This document shows, piece after piece, positions 1-10,884 of a stretch of 64,000 bases of DNA. Made by a program: the position numbers and the translations under genes. The stretch's first letter is position 1. Every line of letters begins with the position of its first letter. The DNA lies in contig OX393563.1 of the NCBI GenBank assembly GCA_947652115.1, positions 5,087,276 through 5,151,275 on the forward strand. The letters are read 5' to 3'. The notes beneath the pieces are model-generated. The model saw only the letters and a program-made list of their open reading frames with translations, searched no databases and was not told the origin of the DNA. The stretch is from Blastomussa wellsi. Its lineage: Eukaryota > Cnidaria > Anthozoa > Scleractinia > Plerogyridae.

Positions 1-984
1 TGGGTCAAGACGAACTATCGCGAGAAGTTGTCTGGGCAGATGATCCGTCTATTTGCCCGTATTTATACACAGAGGAATTATCCGATACATTACCGTGACC
101 GTTCTCTGCCCAAATTCATCCCAGACGTATGATCAGTCTCTAGAAAAATCGGGCCAATGTCTCTCGGGAAGTGTGACATCTATCGCCGAAATTTCGTTAT
201 AATCTTGCAAAAAGATCGAAGCAACTAGTACTGCGATTCCTGAACAATTACTTGCTCCCAAAATCTGGATCGAGTTCGGATCTCTGCAGAAAAACAAGAC
301 GAACTGGGGATAGTTTGATCAAGGGCCAAGAGATCCAAGTGCTGAGATCATCCCAACAGTAGGCCCATCTTGTCGCGACCTGTTTTCAGCTTTCCGTTCA
401 CACGCGAAGGTTGTATTTGGCACTAGCGTTAGGATCATCCCATTTACATGGAAGGGGAATGATACTAGAGTTAAAATCATCCCCTTCTCGTGTAAATATG
501 ATCTGACTCGAATCAGTGCTCCTTACTCAAAACAACAGTTTCAAACACGCGAGGAAACATATTAAGCCACACAAACAACTGCACGTCGTCGAGTGAAGCT
601 GCACTATTTTTATCTTGATTCTCTTATTCAAGCTGTTTATATCTTTTAACGTACCTACATTGGCAGATGAATGGTACTTCCCTGGTTTGAAACCTAATTG
701 AAAGAAAATTTGTCAGTTCCGGCATAACGAATATTTGTCACGAAGGCCCCGAAAAGTTTTCGCACCCGGACAGCCATAGAAGAATCTCAAAACTTGATTG
801 TACGAACTGTTTTATTCGCATGTTTTTTGATATGAACAGTGGTTCCCTTCATACAAAGTTTCAGAAAAGAATTTTACAATGGCTTTTACTACATTGTCGT
901 GCCTTGTATACATTCGTCCCTGCCTTGGATAATGGGAAAAACGCTTTTCCCATGCTTAACGTGAATACATTGATGGATTGATTG
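1..984. other. No gene recognised
   Basis: I see no convincing exon here. The minus-strand TSP1 gene must continue through or beyond this stretch, because its exon at 1141 ends with a splice donor, but no further TSP1 signature (Trp-Ser-x-Cys) was found. Confidence 0.5.
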
Positions 985-1020
985 AGTGACTGACTGACTG
1001 ACTGACTGACTGATCGATTG

Positions 1021-1069
<49 letters not shown>

Positions 1070-1071
1070 GT
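985..1071. repeat. (TGAC)n/(TGAT)n microsatellite
   Basis: About 87 bp of GACT then GATT tetranucleotide units. It lies in the minus-strand intron just after the TSP1 exon. Long Ser/Asn/Gln-rich open frames across it on the minus strand are translated microsatellite, not genes. Confidence 0.9.
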
Positions 1072-1140
1072 CATAGCGTGAAATGTGAAGAGTCAATGAG
1101 CATTTTTTCATATCATAATTACTCTCACAGAGGATGTTAC

Positions 1141-4100
1141 CTTTACAACCCTTTACACACGGCATAGTATCAACTGGAGCTCCAAATCGAGTGCAGTCAT
1201 GTCCACCGAATTGGGGTCTCGGGCTGGTGCATGACCTGTGTCGGTAACGCACTCCTTCGCCGCATGTCACGCTACATTCTGACCAATCCGAGTAAGGTGT
1301 GTAACCTCCATTAACTGAAGAATTATAAATAAGGGATGGACCATTATATTTTTGAGGGGGGGGTTGGGCAATTTTGTCTTGTTAAGAATTTTTTTTTTCG
1401 TCTTTGGGTTGTGCAAGAATTTTTTTTAGCACCTTAAGTTTGTGCACGAATTTTTTTTTTCCCCATCGGTTTCAGCATTATTCATATTTATTAAAGTGTC
1501 GCAAAAAGTGAGCATTTCATGAGGTATGCCTATACAAGTATGTAACAGAAAATGATACATGTACCTCAAAGCACTGCTTTCTCTCCAGGCTGATACAAGC
1601 TGCATTTAGTCTATTCAGTTATACATGTGTGGGTTACCACAAAAAATGAGAAAGTCTATTCAGCTGAATTTTAAACGTAAAAATGTCGGGATCTTTTTAT
1701 CCAATGTCAAGAAATTGAAATTGAATTGAAAATTGAATATATTGAATGTGTTCTTTACAAAGTATTTTTGGTTGTTGAAAACCACTTTCCCAATTGTTTT
1801 TGATAATTGTGTTCATAATTTTCAAACTGTGAACAATATTTCATAATAGTTGTTTATTTATTAATAGATATATCTTGACATAAATTTCAATACAAGAGCT
1901 CAAAAATGATATTTTTTGACATGAATGTTATATTTTATACCAGATTCATTGAAATGTTTTAATACAAGAGATAGATGGAAATAATATATTTATTATATGA
2001 TATGAAACACAAAGAGGTGAATTATACAAATAATTACAGAGCATTTTTGGTAGTTGAAATAAAATGATGACAAAAATTACAGATTAGTTTTTCATTTGGT
2101 CTTACAGGAAGGCTTGCTCGAATTTTTTTTCCCCTTGGCCCACTGTGCATGAATTTTTTTTTCTCCACTTTTGCTGTGCAGGAATTTTTTTTTGGTATTT
2201 GCCCAACCCCCCCCCCTCAAAAATATAATGGTCCATCCCTAAAGCAACGAGAAAAATTAAAACTTTTTGTCGAGGTGTCTTATATATGGTCTCATTATTT
2301 AAAGTTTTAAATCTCTGTAATAAGCTTTGCAGAGGCCAACAGCATAAAACATTATCATAACTCTATCTGTTGACAAATGTTACTGTAACTTATTCAAAAT
2401 TCGTGTAACTTAATTACCATCGTCACTGCCAAAAGAAAATTGTCATGGTTTGTGTTTTAGTATTGCCCAAATACTGCTATAAGATATGCAAGTAGATCGG
2501 TAAGGACAATTTGTAGTTTTCTTTTCCACGGAGTAAACCTTTTTATGCAACTGTGAATGCAGAAACTAGGCCATTTCCTAGCTACCATTTGCCTATGTTT
2601 CAAAACAGTCTAAATGTGAAATTATTCAGACGAAAATGAGATTGCTGTGCATCAAAATAAATCTACAGATAAACCACATTTTCATGTGAATAGTGGCGAA
2701 GTGATGGCGTCGAAAAAACTAAATTTATGAAATTATGAGATTTTCTGAGATATTTTGAAATTACATGATGAAGAATGCCTGCATGCCAAAAATCAGTATC
2801 GTATTTCAATTTGAGGGTGAGATATTAACTCTTTCATGCTTCTGTGACTCCATACAAATCCTTGTAATTTTGTCTTGGTTCTAAACAACTAGAGTGGGAG
2901 GCGCAGTGGCCTAATTGCTAGTGCGCTGAACTCCGGATCGGACGGTCCTGGTTCGAGCCTCTGCCGGGTCACTGCGCTTTGTTCTTAGGTAAGACACTTT
3001 ACTCTCACAGTGTCTCTCTTAACCCAAGGTGTATAAATAGGTACCGGCGAATTTACTGCTGGGGGTAACCCTGCGATGGACTGGCATCCCGTCCAGGGGG
3101 AGTAGAAATACTCTCAGTCGCTTCATGCTAAAGAAAACCGGGATAAGCTCCGGCAGTATGGGCCACTAGGCTCGACGCAGAATTTGTCTAAACGGCTAGA
3201 GCCAAGACAACATTACAAGGATTTGTATGGAGTCACTGAAGCATGAAAGGGTCAATATCTCACCACCAAATTGAGATAACATACTGATTTTTGGCATGCA
3301 GGCATTCTTCACCATGAACTTTCAGAATATCTCAGTAAATCTCACAATTTCATACATTTAGTTTTTGTGACGTCACTTCACTTCGCCACTCTATGTGGTT
3401 AGACCTCATTTCTCCTATTGTGCTTGTGTTCATTTTCCGGCCTGTTTGCCACAAATCCCATTCTAAACAGTTCCCTGACCTAGTGTCCCAATTCCCATTT
3501 TCTCAGTGAAAAAACAAGCAAATCCCAGTCCCCATTTTACTCCTTCACGTCCCTTTTTAGCATTCAAAAGTAGTAATGGTCTGTATGTTGAAACTATATA
3601 GTTTTGTTTTACAGCGTTCTAAGGCCGATTGGCGAATTGCAACGAAGTACTAAACTGTCTAAGTCTCCACTTACCAGGACAATTTTCTACGTTGCAAGAT
3701 CTTCGTTGCAAAACTTGGCGGTTATTGACTTTGATCATGCGCAGTCTGACTCCTCCACCACACGTTTTGTCGCATGCGGTAAAATCAGTTGCTAGCACAT
3801 GATCTGAAAATACGTCAAGAGAGTGCACAACATCAAACAAAACAGCAACTGAAAACTGCCCCAACACTGGTCAACACTGAACACTGTTTGATGAAATCGT
3901 AACGTGGAAGTCAATCATCAAAAAAGCTTGGTGTTTATGGTTCCTATCTGGAAAATATACTGTTCTTTTATTTGCTTATGTACATTTATTTGGCTACAAT
4001 ATCCATTGTATCTATTTCTCTCGTCTCTAAGGCATTAGCTTATGTGAACATCCTACATTGACTTGGTTACTAACTTCCCTTGGAGTTCGGCCGATATACA

Positions 4101-7100
4101 GGTTAAAACCACTTTGCTGTTTCTGGGTTAAAGGGCTCAGTGAAACAATGTTCATTGGCGTCCCTCTTTTTTGTTTCGTTGATGGCTGATAAGGAGTCGT
4201 ATTTACTTACTGCATAGTTTGCAGGCCTTTCTACAATATCTCTTCATCAGCTCGCTAAATGTCAAACAATAACGATTGGATGCCCAGTCCTCGCACGCCT
4301 TGGGAAACTTATCCTCGCACTCACCAAGATAAACTGTCCATGAAAAAAGAAGACAACAACAATTTTCTACTATGGCAAACGCCTGACGGAGGGTGGGAGG
4401 CGAGAAATGGCATTATGGCAACGTTTTCGTGGAAGGGTATTAAAGAAAACCCTTGGAAATTCCAGAACCTTGTTTTATTGTGTTTACTTTACCCATGCTA
4501 AAGCGGTACATAGTTCTTGTCATCTCTTTCCAAGTGTTTCATCTTTCATCTTAAAGATAATATCATGGGCAATTCTAGTTCAGGTCATTCCAGATACCCT
4601 AAGTTATACTAAGCTATGAATTTTAAATTCCTACACTATTTTTGCGCAGGATTCTAATTCGGTTCAAAAGAAATATTAATAAGGAACGCCAGTTAAACTG
4701 ACTTACATATCTTGGCGGATTCATCAGGGCTCAACTCCTTAAAGGTCTCCTGAAGGGACTCATTATGAGGATGTGGTCTATTCGCCGAATTACTGACACT
4801 GTCACTGAGTTCGCTGTTAGTGGTGTGATCAGTTGTGTGACTGGTTGTATCGTGATCCACAAGTTCGCCAGCGAGGCGATCAAACACGTCTGCAGAAGTC
4901 TGGTTAGTAACATTATCATTCGGTAGGTATCCATTTCCTTGAACCACGTGTAACCCTGGCGCATTTGCCTTTGGCAAGGCAGCATTTGCCTGTAGGGGAG
5001 CACCTTTCGTTTGAGTCAGCTGGAGTAGTTTTGTAGTGCTTTCAGTCTTCAAAGGAGTAACCGTCACGGCCGAGCTCTGGATTGTAGGAGTAATTGCAGA
5101 CTCTATATTACTTGGAAGTTGCTGTGTAACTGGAGCGCCACGTGGATTTGTGACAGTCGTCTGTGTTGTCGATTCAGACTTGAGCACTTTATATCCCAAC
5201 GGAGCTTGGGGCAAGTAAGGGGGAATGTTGTTGACTTGTGGTGTACCACTGAGCTGCAGGCTTGTCTCATTTCTGTTCAATTGCTGTTCTTGACCGGATA
5301 ACGTACCTAAATTTCCAGAGTTTTTCCTCACTAACTCAATTCTTTGTTCATTAATTTTCTTGTTGGCCGGCACACCGTCGATTGCCTTGAGAACGTTTCT
5401 TAATTTCTCGATGTTGGAGTTGACAACTTTGTGTGCCACTGAATAATCATGATACGCTTTGTGCTGCCGCGCATGTGTCGTAGTTTTCAGCCGCATGTCA
5501 CCAAATGTTGCATTTGAAGGGATTTTCGCAGGGACCACATCATCGATGCTAAAGCCAGCAAACATCTCTTTGTGCTCGCCGTTCTCCTTGACGTTCGCCT
5601 TATGAGGTTGCTTATATTGAAATGTTGTGTCAATCGAGACTTTCCCATTAAACTTAGGCTTTCCTGTAACCAAAATCTCTTTATTAATCTCTGTTTTTTC
5701 GTGGTCATCAGAAGGCTTCTTCAGCTCGATCACCGGCCCTAACACCTCTACCCTCTGCGTTCGCTCCTCGTGTCTGACTTTCGTCAATTTTTGGCTGGGA
5801 TCTTTTTCATTGCCCTTGTCTTGTATGTCACTTTCAGTGCCATTTTCTGTCTTCAAATTGCTCTCAGGCTTATCTGGTTCGTCCGCCTCAGTGTGAATCT
5901 CGATATCGTCCACTGTATTTGTGTTGTCACCAGTGCTATTTCCATCGCCCGAAGATGGCTTCTTGGAATCAACCGATGCGGCTTCAGCTATAGTGTTTAC
6001 TTTGTCCTCTATGTCTTTTTCTATCTTCTCCAGATATGTAGAATTGTTCGTATTCTGAGCAATTCTGAAAGCTTCAAACGAATTAAGAAATATATATGAC
6101 TGATATAAAACAATTGTACAATAGCAATCAATCTTCTTCAAGCTTGGTGCTTCAAATCACTTGGTGGGAAACGGGTTATACCTCACAAGGCTATCTACAG
6201 TCATGCTTAAGACGGATTCCGCTCAAAGTTCGAGCAATAAGTGCAAACATTATTTACCAAATATCTTCTCACAATACGGTAACTTTTTGAATACTATTTA
6301 AAACATCTCACTGTAATTCATTTCTCTAGGTGACCCGGCGATTATATCCCCACGCATTCTCGAGAAATTTAATGTCAAACCTCGTAAGAATGCTCAAAGC
6401 GTGTATTATTGTGTTTTCAACTAACGCGAAAGGTCCCTTTTAATGGAAATATGGAAAAATTCAAGTTCAATTTCTCTCGCGGGTTCAGCTTGAGAGCTTA
6501 AGTCTTGATAAGATCTTCTTATCTTTAGTTAAAATACTACCATGAGAGATCTTTTTGGTAACTTTATTTTTGCCATTATTGCTCAAATGTTCTGCTGAAA
6601 TCATCTTAATACAATCCGGCGGTACAATAGCTCGAAAAAGCTGATAAAAAAAGATGTGCTTTATTTTACAACAGCTACTGTTCAATTCTGTTTCATTTTC
6701 TCCAAGAATATTCTGTCAAATTAATTGCACGTTGCATCACTTTTTCGGGGGTTATTAGCCATAGCACTTTAAGTTTGCAATACGCTTGACTGCAAAAATT
6801 TAAATTGCAAATAGAAATTGTAAATAGCACCCACGATGCCATCCTTTTTATAGCAGAGCTTCTTGTTTATAAGGCGTCTTCAGGTTTTGCACAGGGCTGT
6901 GTACAAGTTGTGAAACAGGGTAACAAATATGGAAGCCTCATTAGCACATGAAATCTTGATCCTTGGATTTGCGTACCTTCCTCGACCTCCTTCAAGATAT
7001 CTGCTTGGGTTTCTTCGGTGGAAGCTAAACAAAATAGAACAGAGACACATTCCCAAGTATGGAAAAATACCGATAAGTCAAGATATAAGAAGCCAAGTCG

Positions 7101-10100
7101 TTTTTGGTTCCCTGCAAAACCTTTGTAAAACAAACGAACATTGAAGTCCACAATGTCCGTGCGGTGAAGAACAGTCGTCGGGTCAAAAGGCTTACTTAAT
7201 ATATTCCAGAAATGACTAATTCCGTACCCAATTTGAAAGCAATAAGCTTCTTCCACATTTTACCTTACACGTTAAATGGCGAAGGATAACCTAAGTTCCT
7301 TTTTACGGGGAAGATCAGTTAGAATTAATATTAACATTACTTACTCTCAGTGTGTATTTTTATGGGCTCTTTGTCGTCCATTTGATCATCTGTGCCAAAA
7401 GGAAAGTAGTTACGTCAGTTGTAGTTGGAAACTGCAAAATATGTCTCAGTATGTGCAGTAAACATGAGAATTACCTTCAGTGTGTATAACAATCGAGTCC
7501 CCCTTTTCACCTAAAGATAAATTAAAGGCATATTTTAGATTTTCATACACTCGTAGAATGGCAGGGCGATGGTTATGTTCTGCGCGTGCAAAAATACGTA
7601 TACCTTACCATAATGGATAACACAATGTATCCTCCGTATTTTTGTATATAAACCGGCCGCTTTATTTCAACAGTAAAACAGTAAAGCCTACCTTCAGTAG
7701 CTTGGTCTCTTGATGCAAAATCCCTTTCAAAATCCTCTGTTTACACAAAAACAACATGGCAACAAAATTACAATCATCGCTAAAAGCCTGCTGGAAATAA
7801 ACCTTAGACAAAAACATGTTTCAAATTCTCACCAGCATGTAAATCGTTAGCTTTTGCGCTGGCAATGTCACTTTCTTCATCTGCAGTGTCTACAACGGAA
7901 AAAGCAAATAAGCTCATATTAGCAGAGAAAGGAACAGTTTATTAAGAAAAAATGAGCAGGAAGATAGATCGTAAGAGGGGAATAATTTAAGAACGAGAAA
8001 CAAAAACGGTAAAAAAAGAGAACTGATCTCATAAAGTGTACGTATTTACCTATAAACGTTCCTTCTCCGACCAAAACCGTCTTTTTTGCAGCATTGCTTT
8101 CTGAAATAATGATTTTTTTAGTAATTAATTTCAGCTTCTGCTTATTTACTATTATTAAAGGAAGATATCTCCACTGATCAACCCACTGGCCGTCAAAGGA
8201 AAACAGAAAGGGAGAAGCGCTGTAGAGGAAGATTGATATCTCAATCCCTCAAAGGAACCGGCGAAAATTTGATCAACAAAACAGGACTTCGTTTTAGCCC
8301 GGAGGTAGATTACTGTGAAACTCCCGTAACTCGAATCAATAGTCGTTTCTCTTGGGTTTTTTTCAATTTTACATCTTTCACCAAAGGTAAGCGGATTTTG
8401 GTTCAAATTAACAGTATGAACGTGCATGGCTAGATCATGCAAAAAGGCTCGTTTTCTTGGACGTAGAATTTCAAAAAAATGTAAAATATACACCAAAGAG
8501 GAATTAAATAAGATAATTAAGAATGACTAAAGAGAACTAGGACTGACGAAATTGAATCGGTTAAGTACATTCATTTAACGTCTGTTCTACTAGTAAGCTC
8601 TATAAGTAAGAAATTAAAGAGTAAAAGAAGTTGACTCAAGGTAATTGATAACTTTGTGTCCACCGTAGAGAGGGTGCTCAAAAGCGAAGCGGGGCAATTA
8701 CCGTGTTTGCTCTTTGCCGAACATCGATGAGGAGCGAGATAAAACGTAGAATCCATGACATGTTTGCTTGATTCATTTACTTTCCTGAGAACCATTTTGT
8801 ACGGCTTGTGGCGTAAATGCCTCATGAACCATGTGGGGTGACTGTACAGCTCAAATGCGTACAGGGCTGGGTCTTTTGTGACTTTTAAAATGAAGAACGT
8901 GGCATCCTTGTCTGTCAAAGAAAAATAATTCATTTTATTGTGTTTGTTACTGCATTTAGTTTTTATTATGATGGTCTATTTTACTCGTCAAGCCACCGTG
9001 ACAGTTTACGAGGCGTGTACAAGCTGCTTATAAAAATCTGATCCCACAGGTAATAAACTTTTAGTTAATGCTTTAACTTTTCAACCAACATAAATGATAG
9101 CACATTTGTTAAATTCGTTTGACTTAGTACATTTTTTTATGTGGGGGTAGAGACTAACTTATCCTTTAGAATATAGAGGAAAGGAAAGTCTTCCTTTTCT
9201 CAATATTCATATTTTTGGATGCGCGCTGGACCCCATTCGAACAGTACGAGTTCGATAATGCTGGGGGGGGGGGGGGGGGTAGCCCTTCGATTGACTAGCA
9301 TCCCATCAAGGGGGGAGTAGAAATACCCAGAGTCGCTTTACTACGGAACTCGGTATAGGCCACTTGGCTTGATGCAGACTTTTTTTTACCTCTTTTTCAA
9401 TTCTGGGGAATATTAGGGCGTAAACCCAGTTTGGCTATAAAACACATAGCACAGTCCCTCACCGGTTTTGCAAGAAAAGTATGACATATTACAACTCCAG
9501 ACTTAATTCCTTCGGACACCTTTAGTCACTAACAATAATGCGACAATTAGTTCACTGTGATTGCTACAAAATTTCCATCTCACCCCTCCCCCCTAAAATC
9601 GATGTTACAAAATAGGAAACAATGCGGAGGCATTGGAGAAGCAATTAAAACATTTTTGTTGTGTCGGTGTTTCAAGTGTGAAAACATCAAGTGTCCCAAG
9701 ACTGTTGTTGAGATGGTAGCTGTAGCTGTTTTGTTAAGACGCGTACACAACGTGATAGATAATAGGGACCTTCAGCGGGATCGGAGTGCGAGTACGAGAT
9801 TGAGTACGAGTACGACTTTTCACACTAAGTTCTCGTGCATATGCTTTCACATTTTACAGCAATCATGCACCGACAGTCTCCTTTTCAACTGGTTAGCAAC
9901 TGGGAAGAGTGAGGCTTCTGGAACCGTAACTGGACTGGAATTCGAAAGTTGCACTCGTACTCGATCTCGTACTTGTACTCCAATCTGAAGGTCCCCATTG
10001 CAGTCACTGCCACGGCATGAGAAACGTTTCAGTTTTCACGGTTCCCGTTCAGTTAAGACACACGTTAAAAATCACCAAATTAACAAAACACACTCACAAA

Positions 10101-10884
10101 ACACGGAGCTGTTGACCTCTTTCTCCAAATGAAAGTGGTAATTTTTGTGGCGCAGAAAAAGTCCAGGATGAAACAATGCTTCCAGAGACACTGTTCCATT
10201 CTCTTCCATGAGTCCTTTATGGATCCTAAATATCTCCGGCTTAGCAGCCAGCACTGCCTTCTTTCTGTCAGCTCGCACGCCGTAGTTCTCCGCGGCTCTT
10301 GTCGGATCGTCCAGAGGAGTGTTAATGGAGACGATCTTGACACATTTGGGAAGCAGGAGATCTGAAACAGGTGTCAAAATGGCGCAGGTTGAATGTCTTG
10401 ATCGAGAAACATAGTATGTAACGCAAGCCGTGCGACTGAAAATATAACTCAGAATGCACTAAGAATTAATTCTTATATTAGGCGGACGTGTGGCGCTTTC
10501 AACCGTGGAAAATTATAAACGACCTTATAGTTACTAACTTTTATACGAGAAGACCAACTGCGCTATTGCTTGTCAAAATCACTGAAGCGACAAAATACGG
10601 TCGCTTGAATTAGGTAAATAATTAGGTCCTCAAAATACATCAAACATGAAATACGTTTCAAGCCTCGAGGGCTTGTTTTGAACAAATACAACAAATTGTT
10701 TGTTTGTTTCGCTAACGGTTATTTTGCTGTTTGGCTGAAGCAGAAATCATTCGCCTCGTCAAGTGGATGGTTTTTGAACTGTTATGCGTGAAATGTTACA
10801 GCTGATTAGCGCCGTGCACTTACCTTTTCCCAATACGAGGCATAATTGAAGCGAAAAGAGGGCAGCCGCATTTGTCAACAGCAT
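1141..10884 (-). CDS. Secreted AbfB-like beta-trefoil / TSP1 multidomain protein (3′ end outside window)
   Basis: Eleven exons read on the minus strand: 10824-10884, 10098-10361, 8702-8911, 8050-8100, 7833-7889, 7692-7736, 7475-7510, 6977-7024, 4707-6071, 3675-3803 and 1141-1314. All have GT/AG borders and every junction is phase 1, giving 813 codons without a stop. Exon 1 encodes a 20-residue hydrophobic signal peptide starting MLLTNAAALFSL. Exons 2-3 hold two repeats resembling the arabinofuranosidase-B (AbfB) trefoil: a Gly-Thr-Val-Ser-Leu-Glu strand, then HPGLFLRHKNYHFHL and DATFFI, then HPTWFMRHL and DSTFYL. Five exons of 12-19 residues follow, then a 455-codon Ser/Thr/Asn-rich region and two TSP1-type modules. 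The last is classical (WSECSVTCGEGVRYRHRSC); the one before lacks the Trp. The family use of AbfB is sugar binding; sugar or matrix binding here is inference. Exon 4-9 borders are the least certain; the exon 9 acceptor was chosen by phase. Confidence 0.75.
1332..2240. mobile_element. 909 bp inverted-repeat DNA element
   Basis: The ends are near-perfect inverted repeats of about 40 bp: AGGGATGGACCATTATATTT at the left and its complement at 2221-2240, followed inward by a G-run and GGGTTGGGCAA. Inside both ends are repeated GAATTTTTTTT units. The centre is AT-rich and has no transposase frame, so it is a non-autonomous element in an intron of the TSP1 gene. Confidence 0.8.
2691..3395. mobile_element. 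Foldback element split by a SINE
   Basis: The left arm (about 2691-2893) and right arm (about 3192-3395) are inverted copies roughly 200 bp long. They share the palindromic block around GCCTGCATGCCAAAAATCAG and the block CATACAAATCCTTGTAAT. The loop is occupied by a tRNA-derived SINE, so the SINE landed in an older foldback element. Confidence 0.8.
2894..3188 (+). repeat. tRNA-derived SINE
   Basis: It begins GTGGGAGGCGCAGTGGCCTA with an A-box-like segment, then the B-box-like GGTTCGAGCC. The body is the shared one: ACACTTTACTCTCACAGTG, TGCTGGGGGTAACCCTGCGA, CATCCCGTCCAGGGGGAGTA and GGGCCACTAGGCTCGACGCA. This is the reference copy for the family members listed below. Confidence 0.85.
6977..8100 (-). 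other. Run of five symmetric phase 1-1 micro-exons
   Basis: Exons of 51, 57, 45, 36 and 48 bp (8050-8100, 7833-7889, 7692-7736, 7475-7510, 6977-7024) sit between the trefoil and the long exon. Each begins after AG, ends before GT and starts and ends in phase 1, so any subset can be skipped without breaking the frame. They encode short acidic Ser/Glu/Asp peptides, for example DEESDIASAKAND and STEETQADILKEVEE, with no recognised domain. They look like a variable-length linker. Confidence 0.7.
9245..9385 (+). repeat. 3′ fragment of the tRNA-derived SINE
   Basis: After a run of 17 or so G, the sequence follows the SINE body (TGACTAGCATCCCATCAAGG, GGAGTAGAAATACCCAGAG, GGCCACTTGGCTTGATGCAG). The tRNA-like head is missing or scrambled. 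Confidence 0.7.
9764..9996. mobile_element. 233 bp MITE-like element
   Basis: The terminal inverted repeats are about 50 bp: GGGACCTTCAG at the left and CTGAAGGTCCCC at the right, continuing into GAGTACGAG-type repeats on both sides. No coding capacity. It lies in intron 2 side DNA of the AbfB/TSP1 gene region (between exons 3 and 2). Confidence 0.75.

Larger units (their letters stand above)
8702..10361 (-). other. AbfB-like beta-trefoil domain (two repeats over exons 2-3)
   Basis: Exon 2 (10098-10361) and exon 3 (8702-8911) join in phase 1 across a 1.19 kb intron. Repeat one carries PGLFLRHKNYHFHL and ends after the junction in KDATFF; repeat two carries HPTWFMRHL and ends in DSTFYL. The pattern Pro-x-x-(Tyr/Phe)-(Leu/Met)-Arg-His, then a basic/aromatic strand and Asp-(Ala/Ser)-Thr-Phe, is the signature of the AbfB carbohydrate-binding trefoil. 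Only two of the three lobes are obvious; the third may have diverged or be in residues I could not place. An FGF/IL-1 or fascin trefoil is less likely because of the RH and DATF pairs. Confidence 0.7.

Noticed and set aside
889..1270. Open frames rich in Asn-Gln-Ser on the minus strand
   Set aside because: They are translations of the GATT/GACT microsatellite; only the part from 1141 to 1314 is a real TSP1 exon.
2894..2975. Possible tRNA gene
   Set aside because: The A- and B-box-like segments belong to a SINE head; the cloverleaf does not close and the same head occurs many times with SINE bodies.
8155..8496. 113-codon minus-strand frame between trefoil and micro-exons
   Set aside because: Splicing it in would need a phase that does not match exon 3, and it shows no domain; the phase-1 chain runs cleanly without it.
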